Below, piece by piece: positions 23,907 to 33,358 of a stretch of 36,332 bases of DNA (within the stretch, counting starts at the first letter, position 1; each line of letters starts with the position of its first letter). The stretch is from NCBI GenBank assembly GCA_037388885.1, contig JARRJS010000095.1, positions 1 through 36,332 of the forward strand, in the 5' to 3' direction. The translations under genes and the position numbers were made by a program. The DNA comes from JARRJS01 sp037388885. GTDB lineage: Bacteria > Gemmatimonadota > Gemmatimonadetes > Longimicrobiales > RSA9. Below the pieces are notes generated by a model, which was not told the origin of the DNA, made no database searches, and saw nothing but the letters and a program-made list of their open reading frames with translations.

Positions 23907-25646
23907 ATGCCGTGCACGCGATGGATCATCGTGCCGGGTCTGCTGCTGGCGATCGCAGGACCGCTCGCCGCGCAGGACCGCGAGATCCGGGACGCGAACC
24001 TGCCACATGAGCTTGAATCCCGCCTGCTCCGCCTTTACGACCGCCCCACCACACGACACCTGAACGGCGACACTGTTATCCCGGTGGACGAGCACATCCA
24101 GGGTGACGTGGGCGCGATGGGTGGACCGTTGCGGGTAGCCGGTCGCATTGACGGGGACCTGGCGATGGTGAACGGCAACGTCGTGCTGGAGTCGACGGCG
24201 GTTGTCCGGGGCGACATTCTGGTGGTGGGCGGTGAAGCCCGGCTAGCCGACGGAGCTCAGGTGCTTGGCACGGTGACGACGTACGGGCCGGCGGCGGACC
24301 AGCGTGCGTGGCGGGACCGCGACCGACATCCGGCGCCGGATCGCTGGACGTTCCGCGCCGGGGACTCCCGGCTGGTGCTGCGGGCAGGCACGAATTACAA
24401 CCGGGTGGAGGGTCTGCCGATCATGTTCGGGCCATCGATCGAGACCGCAGGCTCGAATCCCCTGCGGCTGGAGGCGATGGCGATCTGGCGTTCGGAGTCG
24501 GGCCGGTCCTTCGAGCCGGACCGGATGGGTTATCGGGCGCGGGCGGAACAGTTCCTGGGCGGTCATCGCACATTCTCCGTCGGCGGCTCCGTGTTTTCGG
24601 TGGTGCAACCGCTGGACCGGTGGCAGACGGGCGATCTGGAAGCGTCGCTTGGGGCGGCGATCTTCCGCGAGGACCTTCGGGACTATTACGATCGGAAGGG
24701 CGCCAGCGGCTTCGTGCGGTTCCAGCCGCTGCGGGCCCTGGACGCGCGGCTGGAGTACCGCCGCGAGGACGACGCGTCGCTGGCGGCGGGCGACCCCTGG
24801 TCGCTGCTCGACCGGCAGACCGACTGGCGGTTGCAGCCCCTGGTCGCCGAGGGAAGCATCGGCACGGCGGCCGCGGACGTGACCATCGACCTGCGGGACG
24901 ACGACGACGACCCCTACACCGGTTGGTGGATCAACGGGGTCGTCGAGCGGGCCGTGAACGGCCGCCTGACACGACCGGGCATCGATCCGGTCGCCGGTTA
25001 CGACCAGCAGTTCACGGGTCCGGTGCCGACGAGCTTTTCCGCCCGGACGTACGCTGCGGACTTCACCACGGCGTTTGTCGACATCAGACGGTACGCGCCC
25101 GTGGGGTACGCCTCCCAGCTCAACCTCCGGGTGGTGGGCGGGGGCGCCCTGACGGATGCGCCGCTGCCGCCCCAGTACCAGCATGCGCTGGGCGGCATAG
25201 GCACGCTGCCCGGCTACGACCAGTTCGAGGCGGACTGCGGCGCTCGCCTCGTGCCGGCGTCTCGCGTGCAGGACGGCACCACCCAGGGGTTCTATCCCAG
25301 CTACGGTTGCGATCGGTTCGCGCTGTTCCAGGCGGAGTACCGGGGTCGCCTGTCCCTGGACTTCGGGTTCGGCAACGACTCCTGGCAGGAAAATCACTGG
25401 CGGAACTGGCACGACTGGGGCGACTGGGACTTCGACGTGAACCCGTCCTGGCTCGTCTTCTTCGATGCCGGCCGCGGCTGGACCAACGATGCAGGCGGCC
25501 TGGCCGGCCTCAGTCGCGACACCAACTGGCTGTATGACGCCGGGCTCGGATTGCTGCTCGATCAGCTGGGCCTGTACGTGGCGTTCCCGCTCACCGAAGA
25601 CGGTGGAGGCGCCAGGTTCTTCGTACGGCTGGACCACCGGTTCTGA
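23907..25646 (+). CDS. Bactofilin-like beta-helix fused to an outer-membrane beta-barrel
   Basis: Protein of 579 residues with a signal peptide (IIVPGLLLAIAGPLAAQ). Residues 50-130 repeat a G-D/hydrophobic pattern (GDVGAMGGPLRVAGRIDGDL, then VVRGDILVVGG) typical of bactofilin or polymer-forming beta-helices. Residues 150-579 are rich in alternating aromatic strands and end in Phe (FFVRLDHRF), the outer-membrane barrel C-terminal signal. GGIGTLPGYDQFEADCGARL and LVFFDAGRGWTN resemble the surface-antigen/Omp85 barrel. Two cysteines (in EADCGARL and PSYGCDRF) could form a loop disulfide. Start supported by GGAGGGGG upstream. Function unknown; not an assigned family. Confidence 0.8.
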   Translation: MPCTRWIIVPGLLLAIAGPLAAQDREIRDANLPHELESRLLRLYDRPTTRHLNGDTVIPVDEHIQGDVGAMGGPLRVAGRIDGDLAMVNGNVVLESTAVVRGDILVVGGEARLADGAQVLGTVTTYGPAADQRAWRDRDRHPAPDRWTFRAGDSRLVLRAGTNYNRVEGLPIMFGPSIETAGSNPLRLEAMAIWRSESGRSFEPDRMGYRARAEQFLGGHRTFSVGGSVFSVVQPLDRWQTGDLEASLGAAIFREDLRDYYDRKGASGFVRFQPLRALDARLEYRREDDASLAAGDPWSLLDRQTDWRLQPLVAEGSIGTAAADVTIDLRDDDDDPYTGWWINGVVERAVNGRLTRPGIDPVAGYDQQFTGPVPTSFSARTYAADFTTAFVDIRRYAPVGYASQLNLRVVGGGALTDAPLPPQYQHALGGIGTLPGYDQFEADCGARLVPASRVQDGTTQGFYPSYGCDRFALFQAEYRGRLSLDFGFGNDSWQENHWRNWHDWGDWDFDVNPSWLVFFDAGRGWTNDAGGLAGLSRDTNWLYDAGLGLLLDQLGLYVAFPLTEDGGGARFFVRLDHRF

Positions 25647-25670
25647 ACAGGCGGGGAACGGAAAGCGGGA

Positions 25671-26825
25671 TCAGCTCGCGGGAAGGTGCGGTGCCGTTTT
25701 CTGCTCAAGCAGGGCTTCCAGCTCCGGAAGCCGGTCCTCTGCGTCCTTCTCGCCGAGCTCCATGAGGGCGCGCAGGTAGTCCGTCTGGAACATGAGCATG
25801 GACAGCATATCGGCGCTGCCGGTCTCGCGGGTGCCGAGTCCGCGCGTGAGGTAGCGGAACGCGTGCGGCAGGTGCGGCTCGTAGTGCCTCGCGAGCCGGC
25901 CCAGGTCCTGGGACGGGCGGATGGCCAGGAGACGGATCGGCCGGAGGTCGCCTCGTTCGTGGGGCGGCAGCTTGTCGATCAGACGATTGATGCGCTCCAT
26001 GGCCAGCATGTCCTGGTCGATCATGTCAAGGAACACGGCATTGAACAGGACGCCGATGACCTGGGCGGGCGGCGGGTAGCCGGCCACCGCGGGCGTGTCC
26101 GCTTCCTGTTGCGAGCGGTGGAAGCGAGTGGACACCGCCAGGATGCGCTGCGCCCCGAGATGCATGGCGGGCGACAGAGGCGCCGTGGCGCGGATCCCCC
26201 CATCACCGTAGTACGCGTCGTCGATCCGGATGGCGGGAAAGAAGAGCGGCAGTGCGGCGGATGCCATGATGTGGTCGACGCGCATGCGCGTTCGTACGGC
26301 CACGCGCCGCGGCCGCCGCCACTCCTGGAAGTCGCGGCCCTGGACGAAGACGGTGGACTGGCCCGTCGCGTAATTGGTGGCCGTGAGGGCTACCGCCTTC
26401 AACACGCCGCGCTCCAGGTTGTAGTCGATGCCTGTCAGCACACCGCGCACCGCCGCCAGCGCCTCCTCCAGGTACTCGCGCAGGGGCGTCGTGTCCACGA
26501 GCCCTTCGACATTCGGCGCTTTCGACAGGCCGCCCGAAACCAGCCGCAGCAACCAGCGTCCCAGGCCACCGCCCAGGGAGCCCACATCGACGCGGAACAC
26601 GCGCTCGGGCGTCAGCTCGTTCCACAGGCCGGCCAGCTCCTCGACGGCCTGCGGGAACGTTCCGTGGTGCGATGCCAGCTGCGCGGCGTTGACGGCGCCC
26701 GCGGACACCCCCGTGATGATGGGCATGCGCAGGTCCGGGAAACGCCGCGCCAGGCAGCGGAGCAGCCCCACCTGGTAGGCCGCTCTCGCACCGCCGCCGG
26801 TGAGCACCAGCGCCAGGTCGTTCAT
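25671..26825 (-). CDS. Patatin-like phospholipase
   Basis: Protein of 384 residues. The oxyanion motif is LTGGGARAAYQVG near residue 9, the nucleophile elbow is GVSAG (Ser41), and the catalytic Asp is in YYGDGGIRAT (Asp208). Such Ser-Asp hydrolases cleave acyl chains from phospholipids or lysolipids. No signal peptide, so it acts in the cytoplasm or at the inner membrane face. The start overlaps the stop of the VanX-like gene by four bases (ATGA), which decides it over an upstream Arg/Pro-rich extension. Its C-terminal 100 residues are helical and lack further motifs. Confidence 0.9.
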   Translation of the reverse strand: MNDLALVLTGGGARAAYQVGLLRCLARRFPDLRMPIITGVSAGAVNAAQLASHHGTFPQAVEELAGLWNELTPERVFRVDVGSLGGGLGRWLLRLVSGGLSKAPNVEGLVDTTPLREYLEEALAAVRGVLTGIDYNLERGVLKAVALTATNYATGQSTVFVQGRDFQEWRRPRRVAVRTRMRVDHIMASAALPLFFPAIRIDDAYYGDGGIRATAPLSPAMHLGAQRILAVSTRFHRSQQEADTPAVAGYPPPAQVIGVLFNAVFLDMIDQDMLAMERINRLIDKLPPHERGDLRPIRLLAIRPSQDLGRLARHYEPHLPHAFRYLTRGLGTRETGSADMLSMLMFQTDYLRALMELGEKDAEDRLPELEALLEQKTAPHLPAS

Positions 26826-27888
26826 CCGGCGGGGATCCGGTCGAAACGCACGTTCATCACCGGGTACAGCCGCCAGTCCCGGTAGTCGAAGTGCCACCAC
26901 TCGTACGAATAGACGGCGAAGCCTTCGGTCTCCATCGCCTTGCGCAACAGGGCCCGGTGCCACCGGCCCAGGGCCGTGCCTCCAGGCCAATCGGCATAGG
27001 CGCGCCGCGTGAACTCGTCGTAGCCGCTGGGCATGCGCACCGGCTGGCCGGTGGCCAGATCGTAGAGCGTCAGGTCGACGGCGCAGCCGCGGTTGTGCCG
27101 GGAGCCGTGCCCGGGGTCGGCCACGAAGTCCTTCTGGGAGTCGGGCGTAGCGTCCCAGAACATCTTCGTCACGTGCCAGGGTCGGTAGGCATCGTGGATC
27201 AGCAGGCCGTATCCGTATGGCCGGAGCAGGCGCGCAACCCTGGCCACCGCTTCCGCCGCCGGCCGTTGCAGGAACGCTCGTGGCTCCGCGTAGAACGGTT
27301 CACCCATGAAGTTGTTCGACGTGGCGTAGCGGATGTCCAGATGGATCGTGGAATCCAACGCCGTGACATCCACCAGGTCGGGCCCACGGGCGGCCTGCGT
27401 CAGCGAATCGGGCGGCGCCGCGGCCAGCGCCTCACGGCGCAGGCTGTCCATGGGCAGCAACGGTTGGATGCGGAATGTGCCGTCGTCACTCGGCCCCAGC
27501 GTTTCCCTGCGGAACACGACGTCGGCCAGCGAGAGCGACCCGGCGTGCCCGCCGGCCGTGTCGCGGAACGCCAGCGTCGCGCCTCGCCGGACGACGCCGG
27601 CGGAATCCGGCCCGGTCGACACCGCGACCACCCACCCCGCCGAATCGCGCCGCAGAGGGAACGTCCCGCTGTCCGCCAGCAGCTCCAGGCGGCCGCCGTC
27701 CTCACGCACCAGCAGGTCCGGCTGATCCGGCGCTGCATACGCGCCGAGGTACGGCAGCAACCGGGCCGGCGCGGGTGCCGGCGCCGGGCCCGGGCGAACG
27801 TCTGGCGCAGCCGTGCAGGCACCGACCAGGACCGCCGCCGCCAGGGCAGCGATCCGACGGCGTCGATCCACCCGCCGGCCCCCCGGCC

Positions 27889-27892
<4 letters not shown>
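26822..27892 (-). CDS. VanX-like D-Ala-D-Ala dipeptidase lipoprotein (M15D) with extra N-terminal domain
   Basis: Protein of 356 residues. The lipobox ends at Cys26 (LVGAC). Residues 45-140 form a beta-rich domain (YLGAYAAPDQPDLLVRED, then GWVVAVSTGPD) resembling DUF3471-type domains. Residues 170-356 are the VanX/DdpX peptidase: DIRYATSNNFMGEPFY, DAYRPWHVT (Arg237), SRHNRGCAVDLTL (zinc ligands His266, Asp273) and YEWWHFDY (catalytic Glu331, zinc ligand His334). It should hydrolyse D-Ala-D-Ala in the periplasm. The GTG start overlaps the MscS stop (GTGA). Confidence 0.9.
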
Positions 27893-28965
<1,073 letters not shown>

Positions 28966-29076
28966 GCGAGATCCTCCGGGCTGGGGCCGTATCGGCGTGA
29001 CGTTAGGCCCGCCGCGAGACGGCAGCAAGTCGGCGTCGGTGTTCCGCCCGGGGCGATGAGCGCTATCTTGTGGCCC

Positions 29077-29619
29077 ATGAGCGGGATCGAGGCACTCTTT
29101 GCGGGCCCGTGGGGGCCCGTCATCATCTTCGCGCTGCGGCTGCTGGACGTCCCCCTGTCCACGGTGCGCATGCTGCTCACGGTGCGCAACCAGCGCTCAC
29201 TGGTTCCCTTCATCGCGTTCTTCGAGGTGCTGTTCTGGCTGTTCGCAGCGGGCAACGCCATCAAGCATCTGAGCAGCATCTGGCACGCCGTGGGTTACGC
29301 CGGCGGGTTCGCGGCAGGGAACATGGTGGGGATCTGGCTGGAGGAGAAGCTGGCGTTCGGGCTCGCGACGGTGCGCATCATCTCGCAATACGGAGGTGTG
29401 GAGCTGGCGGAGGCTCTGCGGGAGAAAGGGTTCGGCGTTACGGAGTTCGCGGGTCAGGGTCGAGTGGGCAACGTCGAAGTGGTCTTCACCGTGGCACGGC
29501 GCAGGAGCATCCCGGCCATCATGGAGGAAATCGACCGGTGGGACCCGGACGCGTTCGTCACTGTGGAGGAGCCGCGGGCGATCCGCCGGGGCTGGGTGTT
29601 CGGCCGCCGGGCCAAGTAG
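29077..29619 (+). CDS. UPF0316 membrane protein (DUF5698 with C-terminal DUF2179)
   Basis: Protein of about 180 residues. GPWGPVIIFALRLLDVPLST begins a three-helix membrane part. RMLLTVRNQRSLVPFIAFFE is the family hallmark, and a C-terminal soluble DUF2179-like domain follows (VRIISQYGGVELAEALREKG). Members are of unknown function. ATG at 29056 would add seven residues and overlaps an imperfect ribosome site; I prefer 29077 because homologues start near here. Divergent from MscS by about 110 bases and 3 bases from the convergent nadA stop. Confidence 0.85.
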   Translation: MSGIEALFAGPWGPVIIFALRLLDVPLSTVRMLLTVRNQRSLVPFIAFFEVLFWLFAAGNAIKHLSSIWHAVGYAGGFAAGNMVGIWLEEKLAFGLATVRIISQYGGVELAEALREKGFGVTEFAGQGRVGNVEVVFTVARRRSIPAIMEEIDRWDPDAFVTVEEPRAIRRGWVFGRRAK

Positions 29620-29622
29620 GCG

Positions 29623-30681
29623 TCAGCCGATCTCGAGCATCCGCTCGATGGGGCGTCGGGCGCGCTGCATCAGGTCGGCGTCCAGCTCGATGCGGTGCTG
29701 GTTCTTCTGCAGTGCCGTCAGGGTGTCCTCGAGGGTGATCTCGTTCATGTGGGGGCAGCGCACGGAACAGAGGCGCACCATCTCCCGGTCCGGCACTTCC
29801 GAGGCAATGTTGTCCGCCATGCTGCACTCGGTGAGCAGCAGGTAGCGCGGCTTCTCGGACTTCTTCACCTCGCGGATCATCTGGGACGTGCTGCCGGAGT
29901 AGTCAGAGGCTTGCACCACCTCGGGCCGGCACTCGGGATGCGCCAGCACGAACACGTCGGGGAACTGCGCCCGCACCGCCTCGACGTCCTGCACCGTGAA
30001 CTGGTCGTGCACCTCGCAGCGGCCGCGCCAGCCGATGAGCTCGTACTGCAGGTTGTCCGGCCCTCCGCCCTTGCCGTTGTCGCTGTTCAGCACGGGGAAG
30101 ATGATGCGCTTGCCCGTCTCCCGGGCCACGTTCTGGGCCAGGAACTCGTCGGGCAGGAAGATGACGGCGTCGCTGTCCAGCGCCTCCACCACCCGTGCCG
30201 CGTTGCTGGACGTGCAGCAGACGTCGGTCTCCGCCTTGACGTCGGCGTACGTGTTCACATACGTGACCACCGGCACGCCCGGGTAGCGCTTCTTCAGCCG
30301 GCGCACGTCGGCCGCCGTGATGGACTCCGCCAGCGAGCAGCCGCCCTTCGCCGACGGCAACAGCACCGTCCGGTCGGGGTTCATGATCTTGGCCGTCTCG
30401 GCCATGAAGCGGACGCCGCAGAAGACGATGGGATCCGCGTTCGTGGTGGCGCCGATGCGGGCCAGCTCCAGCGAGTCGCCCACGTAATCGCACACCGAGT
30501 GGTACAGGGCGGGCTCCATGTAGTTGTGCCCCAGGATCACCGCGCCCCGTTCCGCCTTCACCCGGTTCACTTCCAGCGCCAGCTCCGCCTTGTAGCGCAG
30601 CTCCGCTTCCGGCACCACGTCGTGCAGCCGCCGGTACAGCTCGGCGTACATCCCGTCCAGCGTCGTCGCTTCGATCGCCAT
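29623..30681 (-). CDS. nadA: Quinolinate synthase A
   Basis: Protein of 352 residues that condenses iminoaspartate and dihydroxyacetone phosphate to quinolinate with a [4Fe-4S] cluster. GAVILGHNYMEPALYHSV, VFCGVRFMAETAKIMNP, LPSAKGGCSLAESI, TDVCCTSSNAARVV and VRLCSVRCPHMNEITL are diagnostic; the cysteines supply the cluster ligands. The start at 30681 follows GAGG six bases upstream. It lies one base after the nadC stop. nadB is not in the window. Confidence 0.97.
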   Translation of the reverse strand: MAIEATTLDGMYAELYRRLHDVVPEAELRYKAELALEVNRVKAERGAVILGHNYMEPALYHSVCDYVGDSLELARIGATTNADPIVFCGVRFMAETAKIMNPDRTVLLPSAKGGCSLAESITAADVRRLKKRYPGVPVVTYVNTYADVKAETDVCCTSSNAARVVEALDSDAVIFLPDEFLAQNVARETGKRIIFPVLNSDNGKGGGPDNLQYELIGWRGRCEVHDQFTVQDVEAVRAQFPDVFVLAHPECRPEVVQASDYSGSTSQMIREVKKSEKPRYLLLTECSMADNIASEVPDREMVRLCSVRCPHMNEITLEDTLTALQKNQHRIELDADLMQRARRPIERMLEIG

Positions 30682-30682
30682 C

Positions 30683-31570
30683 CTAATCCTCGACCACGAA
30701 ATCCAGGGCAACGTCCAGAGCGGGCGCCGAGTGCGTCAGGGCACCCACCGAGATCAGATCCACCCCCGCCTCCGCCACGCTTCGCACATTGTCCAGCGTG
30801 ATGCCGCCCGACGCTTCCGTGCGCGCGTGGCCCGCCACCAGCGCTACGGCCTCCCGCAGCATCTCGGGCGGCATGTTGTCCAGCAGCACCGCGTCCGGCT
30901 CTGCGGCCAGCACATCGCCCAGCTGCGCCAGCGTGTCCACCTCCACTTCCACCGGCACCGTGTGCGACAGCCGCGCCCTCGCCGCCCGCACCGCCTCCGC
31001 CACGTCCATGCCGGCCGCACGAAGGGCCGCGCGGTGGTTGTCCTTCAGCAGGAAGCCGTCGTCCAGGGCGAATCGATGGTTCGCACCTCCACCGCAACGG
31101 ACCGCGTACTTCTCCAGCGCCCTCAAGCCCGGCGTCGTCTTGCGCGTGTCCACGATGCGGGCCCCCGTCCCCACCACCGCCTCCACGAACAGGGCCGTCA
31201 GCGTCGCGATACCCGACAGGCGCCCCAGGTAGTTCAGCGCCACGCGCTCGGCCGACAGGATCGCGCGCGCGGAGCCCTCCACGACGAGCAGCACGGCGCC
31301 CGCGGCGACCCGGTCCCCATCCTGCGCGTGTGGCGTTGCCGTCAGAGCGTCGTCCCGCACCCGGAACACTTCGCGCGCCAACCCCACACCCGCCACCACG
31401 CCTGCCGCGCGAGCCACGATCCGGGCCCGCGCCCGGGCGCCGGCACCCACCAGCAAATCCGTCGTGACGTCGCCTCGACCCAGGTCCTCCGTCAACGCCC
31501 GCCGCGCATACCGCCGCAGCACAAACGCCGGCAGATCCGGCACACCCGGACCGTCATGGAAACCCTGCAT
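30683..31570 (-). CDS. nadC: Nicotinate-nucleotide pyrophosphorylase (carboxylating)
   Basis: Protein of 295 residues that converts quinolinate and PRPP to nicotinate mononucleotide. LTEDLGRGDVTTDLL, SAERVALNYLGRLSGIAT, VDTRKTTPGLRALEKYAVRC, GGGANHRFALDDGFLLKDNH and the phosphate-site ASGGITLDNV with DLISVGALTHS are all conserved. The ATG at 31570 is preferred to a TTG at 31618 because GGGAGCG lies upstream and the extension is Arg-rich. Part of nadC-nadA. Confidence 0.96.
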   Translation of the reverse strand: MQGFHDGPGVPDLPAFVLRRYARRALTEDLGRGDVTTDLLVGAGARARARIVARAAGVVAGVGLAREVFRVRDDALTATPHAQDGDRVAAGAVLLVVEGSARAILSAERVALNYLGRLSGIATLTALFVEAVVGTGARIVDTRKTTPGLRALEKYAVRCGGGANHRFALDDGFLLKDNHRAALRAAGMDVAEAVRAARARLSHTVPVEVEVDTLAQLGDVLAAEPDAVLLDNMPPEMLREAVALVAGHARTEASGGITLDNVRSVAEAGVDLISVGALTHSAPALDVALDFVVED

Positions 31571-31703
31571 CCCGTTCGCTCGCTCCCGTGCAACGCCGCG
31601 CCGCCGGGTGATTTTCAACCCGCCCGGCCGGAAATCGTTCCGCGATTGTTACAGGGCCGGCCCATCCGCGCAAGTGGCAGAGGCGGAAGAAGGGAACGCC
31701 CCT

Positions 31704-31759
31704 CGTCTCCCCGTCGGCCCTGGTGGACGGGGGGAGGGGGCCGGGCGTCTCCCCGTCGG
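31704..31759. repeat. Paired repeat CGTCTCCCCGTCGG in the serA-nadC gap
   Basis: Exact 14-base copies at 31704-31717 and 31746-31759, 42 bases apart, with a G-rich tract between. The reverse strand reads CCGACGGGGAGACG, the same word found degenerately inside the P1 peptidase gene. The 210-base gap holds no recognisable gene. Confidence 0.7.
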
Positions 31760-31780
31760 GGTGGAAGGGTGGAGGCAGGC

Positions 31781-33358
31781 TTAAAGATCCACCTGCCGCA
31801 CGCTGAGCACTTCCGGCAACCCTTCCAGTGCCGATTTCACGGCTTCGGGCAGGGGCGAGTCGACGCTGATGGCGGCCAGCGCTTCACCGCCGGCCTGCAC
31901 ACGGGCCTGGCTGTACTCGCCGATGTTGATGCCCGCTTCGCCCAACAGGGTGCCGACACGGCCGATGACGCCTGGCACGTCCCGGTTCCGCAGGATGACC
32001 AGGCTGCCTTCGGGCCGGATGTCCACGCGGTACTCATTCAGGCGCACGATGCGCTGGAATCCTTCGCCCAGCAGTGCGCCGGCGACGCGGACCTCGGTGG
32101 CGCCGTCCCCGAGGCGCAGCTCCACGTACTCCGCGTAATCGCCCCGCGTGCCGAGGCGCACTTCGCTGATGGCCAGGTCGCGGGCGGCGGCAAGGTGCAT
32201 GGCGTTCACCATGTTCACCGCGCCGGGTCCCAGCGTGGCGGACAGGATGCCCACTACCGAGCAGGCGACGATGGGAACAAGAGGCCCCTTCTCACTGCCG
32301 GCGTAGCGCACTTCCAGGGACGCCACGCGCCCATCGGCGACGGCGCAACCCAGGCGCCCCAGGCGCTCGGCCAGGTCGAGCAGCGGCGCCAACCTGCGCA
32401 TGGCCTCGCCGCCCACCGCCGGCGCGTTGACGGCGTGGCTGAAGTCGCCTTCCGTCAGGGCGGCGCGCACGCCATGGGCCACCTCGACGGCCACGTTGTG
32501 CTGGGCCTCGACCGTCGCGGCGCCCAGGTGGGGTGTCAGCACGACGTCGTCCCGGCTGCGCAGCGGGTGGTCCGGCGGTGGCGGCTCCTCCGTATAGACG
32601 TCCAGCGCCGCCCCGGCCAGATGCCCGTCATCCAGCACCCGCACCAGGGCGTCCTGGTCCAGCACGCCCCCGCGTGCCGCGTTGATGATGAACGCGCCCG
32701 GCCGCATGCGCCGCAGCTCCGCTTCGCCGATGAGGCCGGTCGTGTCGTCGGTCAGCGGCACGTGCAGCGACAGCACATCCGCCCGGGTCAGGACCTCCTC
32801 GAAGCTCACCAGCTCGATCTCCAGCGCCTTGGCCCGGTCCTCCTTGAGGTACGGGTCGTAGGCGGCGACCTGCATGCCGAACGCCCGGGCCCGCCGCGCC
32901 ACCTCGCTGCCGATCCGGCCGGCGCCCACCAGACCCAGCGTCTTGCCGTACAACTCCGTACCCCGGAACCGCTTCCGATCCCATTCGCCCGCGCGCATGG
33001 ACCGGGACGCCGCCGGAAGACGGCGCGCCAGGGAGAGCAGCAGGGCCATGGTCAGCTCCGCCGCCGACGTCGTGTTGCCCGACGGCGCGTTGAGCACGGC
33101 GATGCCGCGCTCCGTGGCAGCTTCCACATCGATGTTGTCCACACCCACACCCGCCCGCCCGATCACCTGGAGACGATCGGCGTGCGCAAGTGCTTCACGC
33201 GTGATTTTCGTGGAGCTGCGCACGATGACGGCGTCGGCGTCGGACAGGGCTTCCGCCAGGTCCGCGCCCTTCACACCGATGCGCTCCACCACTTCGAAAC
33301 GGTCATCGGAGCGGAGTGGCTCGAGGCCGTCCGCCGGGACGGGATCCGTCAGCACCAC
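31781..33358 (-). CDS. serA: D-3-phosphoglycerate dehydrogenase (type with ASB and ACT domains)
   Basis: Protein of 525 residues, the length expected for the long form. It oxidises 3-phosphoglycerate with NAD, the first step of serine synthesis. VIGRAGVGVDNIDVEAATER, LGLVGAGRIGSEVARRARAF, INAARGGVLDQDAL and TPHLGAATVEAQ mark substrate and nucleotide sites; the middle is an intervening domain and the last 70 residues an ACT domain (LVILRNRDVPGVIGRVGTLL) that may give serine feedback. The GTG start at 33358 is chosen because GGGGGA lies nine bases upstream; no ATG is near. The preceding aminotransferase frame runs through this start. Confidence 0.92.
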   Translation of the reverse strand: MVLTDPVPADGLEPLRSDDRFEVVERIGVKGADLAEALSDADAVIVRSSTKITREALAHADRLQVIGRAGVGVDNIDVEAATERGIAVLNAPSGNTTSAAELTMALLLSLARRLPAASRSMRAGEWDRKRFRGTELYGKTLGLVGAGRIGSEVARRARAFGMQVAAYDPYLKEDRAKALEIELVSFEEVLTRADVLSLHVPLTDDTTGLIGEAELRRMRPGAFIINAARGGVLDQDALVRVLDDGHLAGAALDVYTEEPPPPDHPLRSRDDVVLTPHLGAATVEAQHNVAVEVAHGVRAALTEGDFSHAVNAPAVGGEAMRRLAPLLDLAERLGRLGCAVADGRVASLEVRYAGSEKGPLVPIVACSVVGILSATLGPGAVNMVNAMHLAAARDLAISEVRLGTRGDYAEYVELRLGDGATEVRVAGALLGEGFQRIVRLNEYRVDIRPEGSLVILRNRDVPGVIGRVGTLLGEAGINIGEYSQARVQAGGEALAAISVDSPLPEAVKSALEGLPEVLSVRQVDL

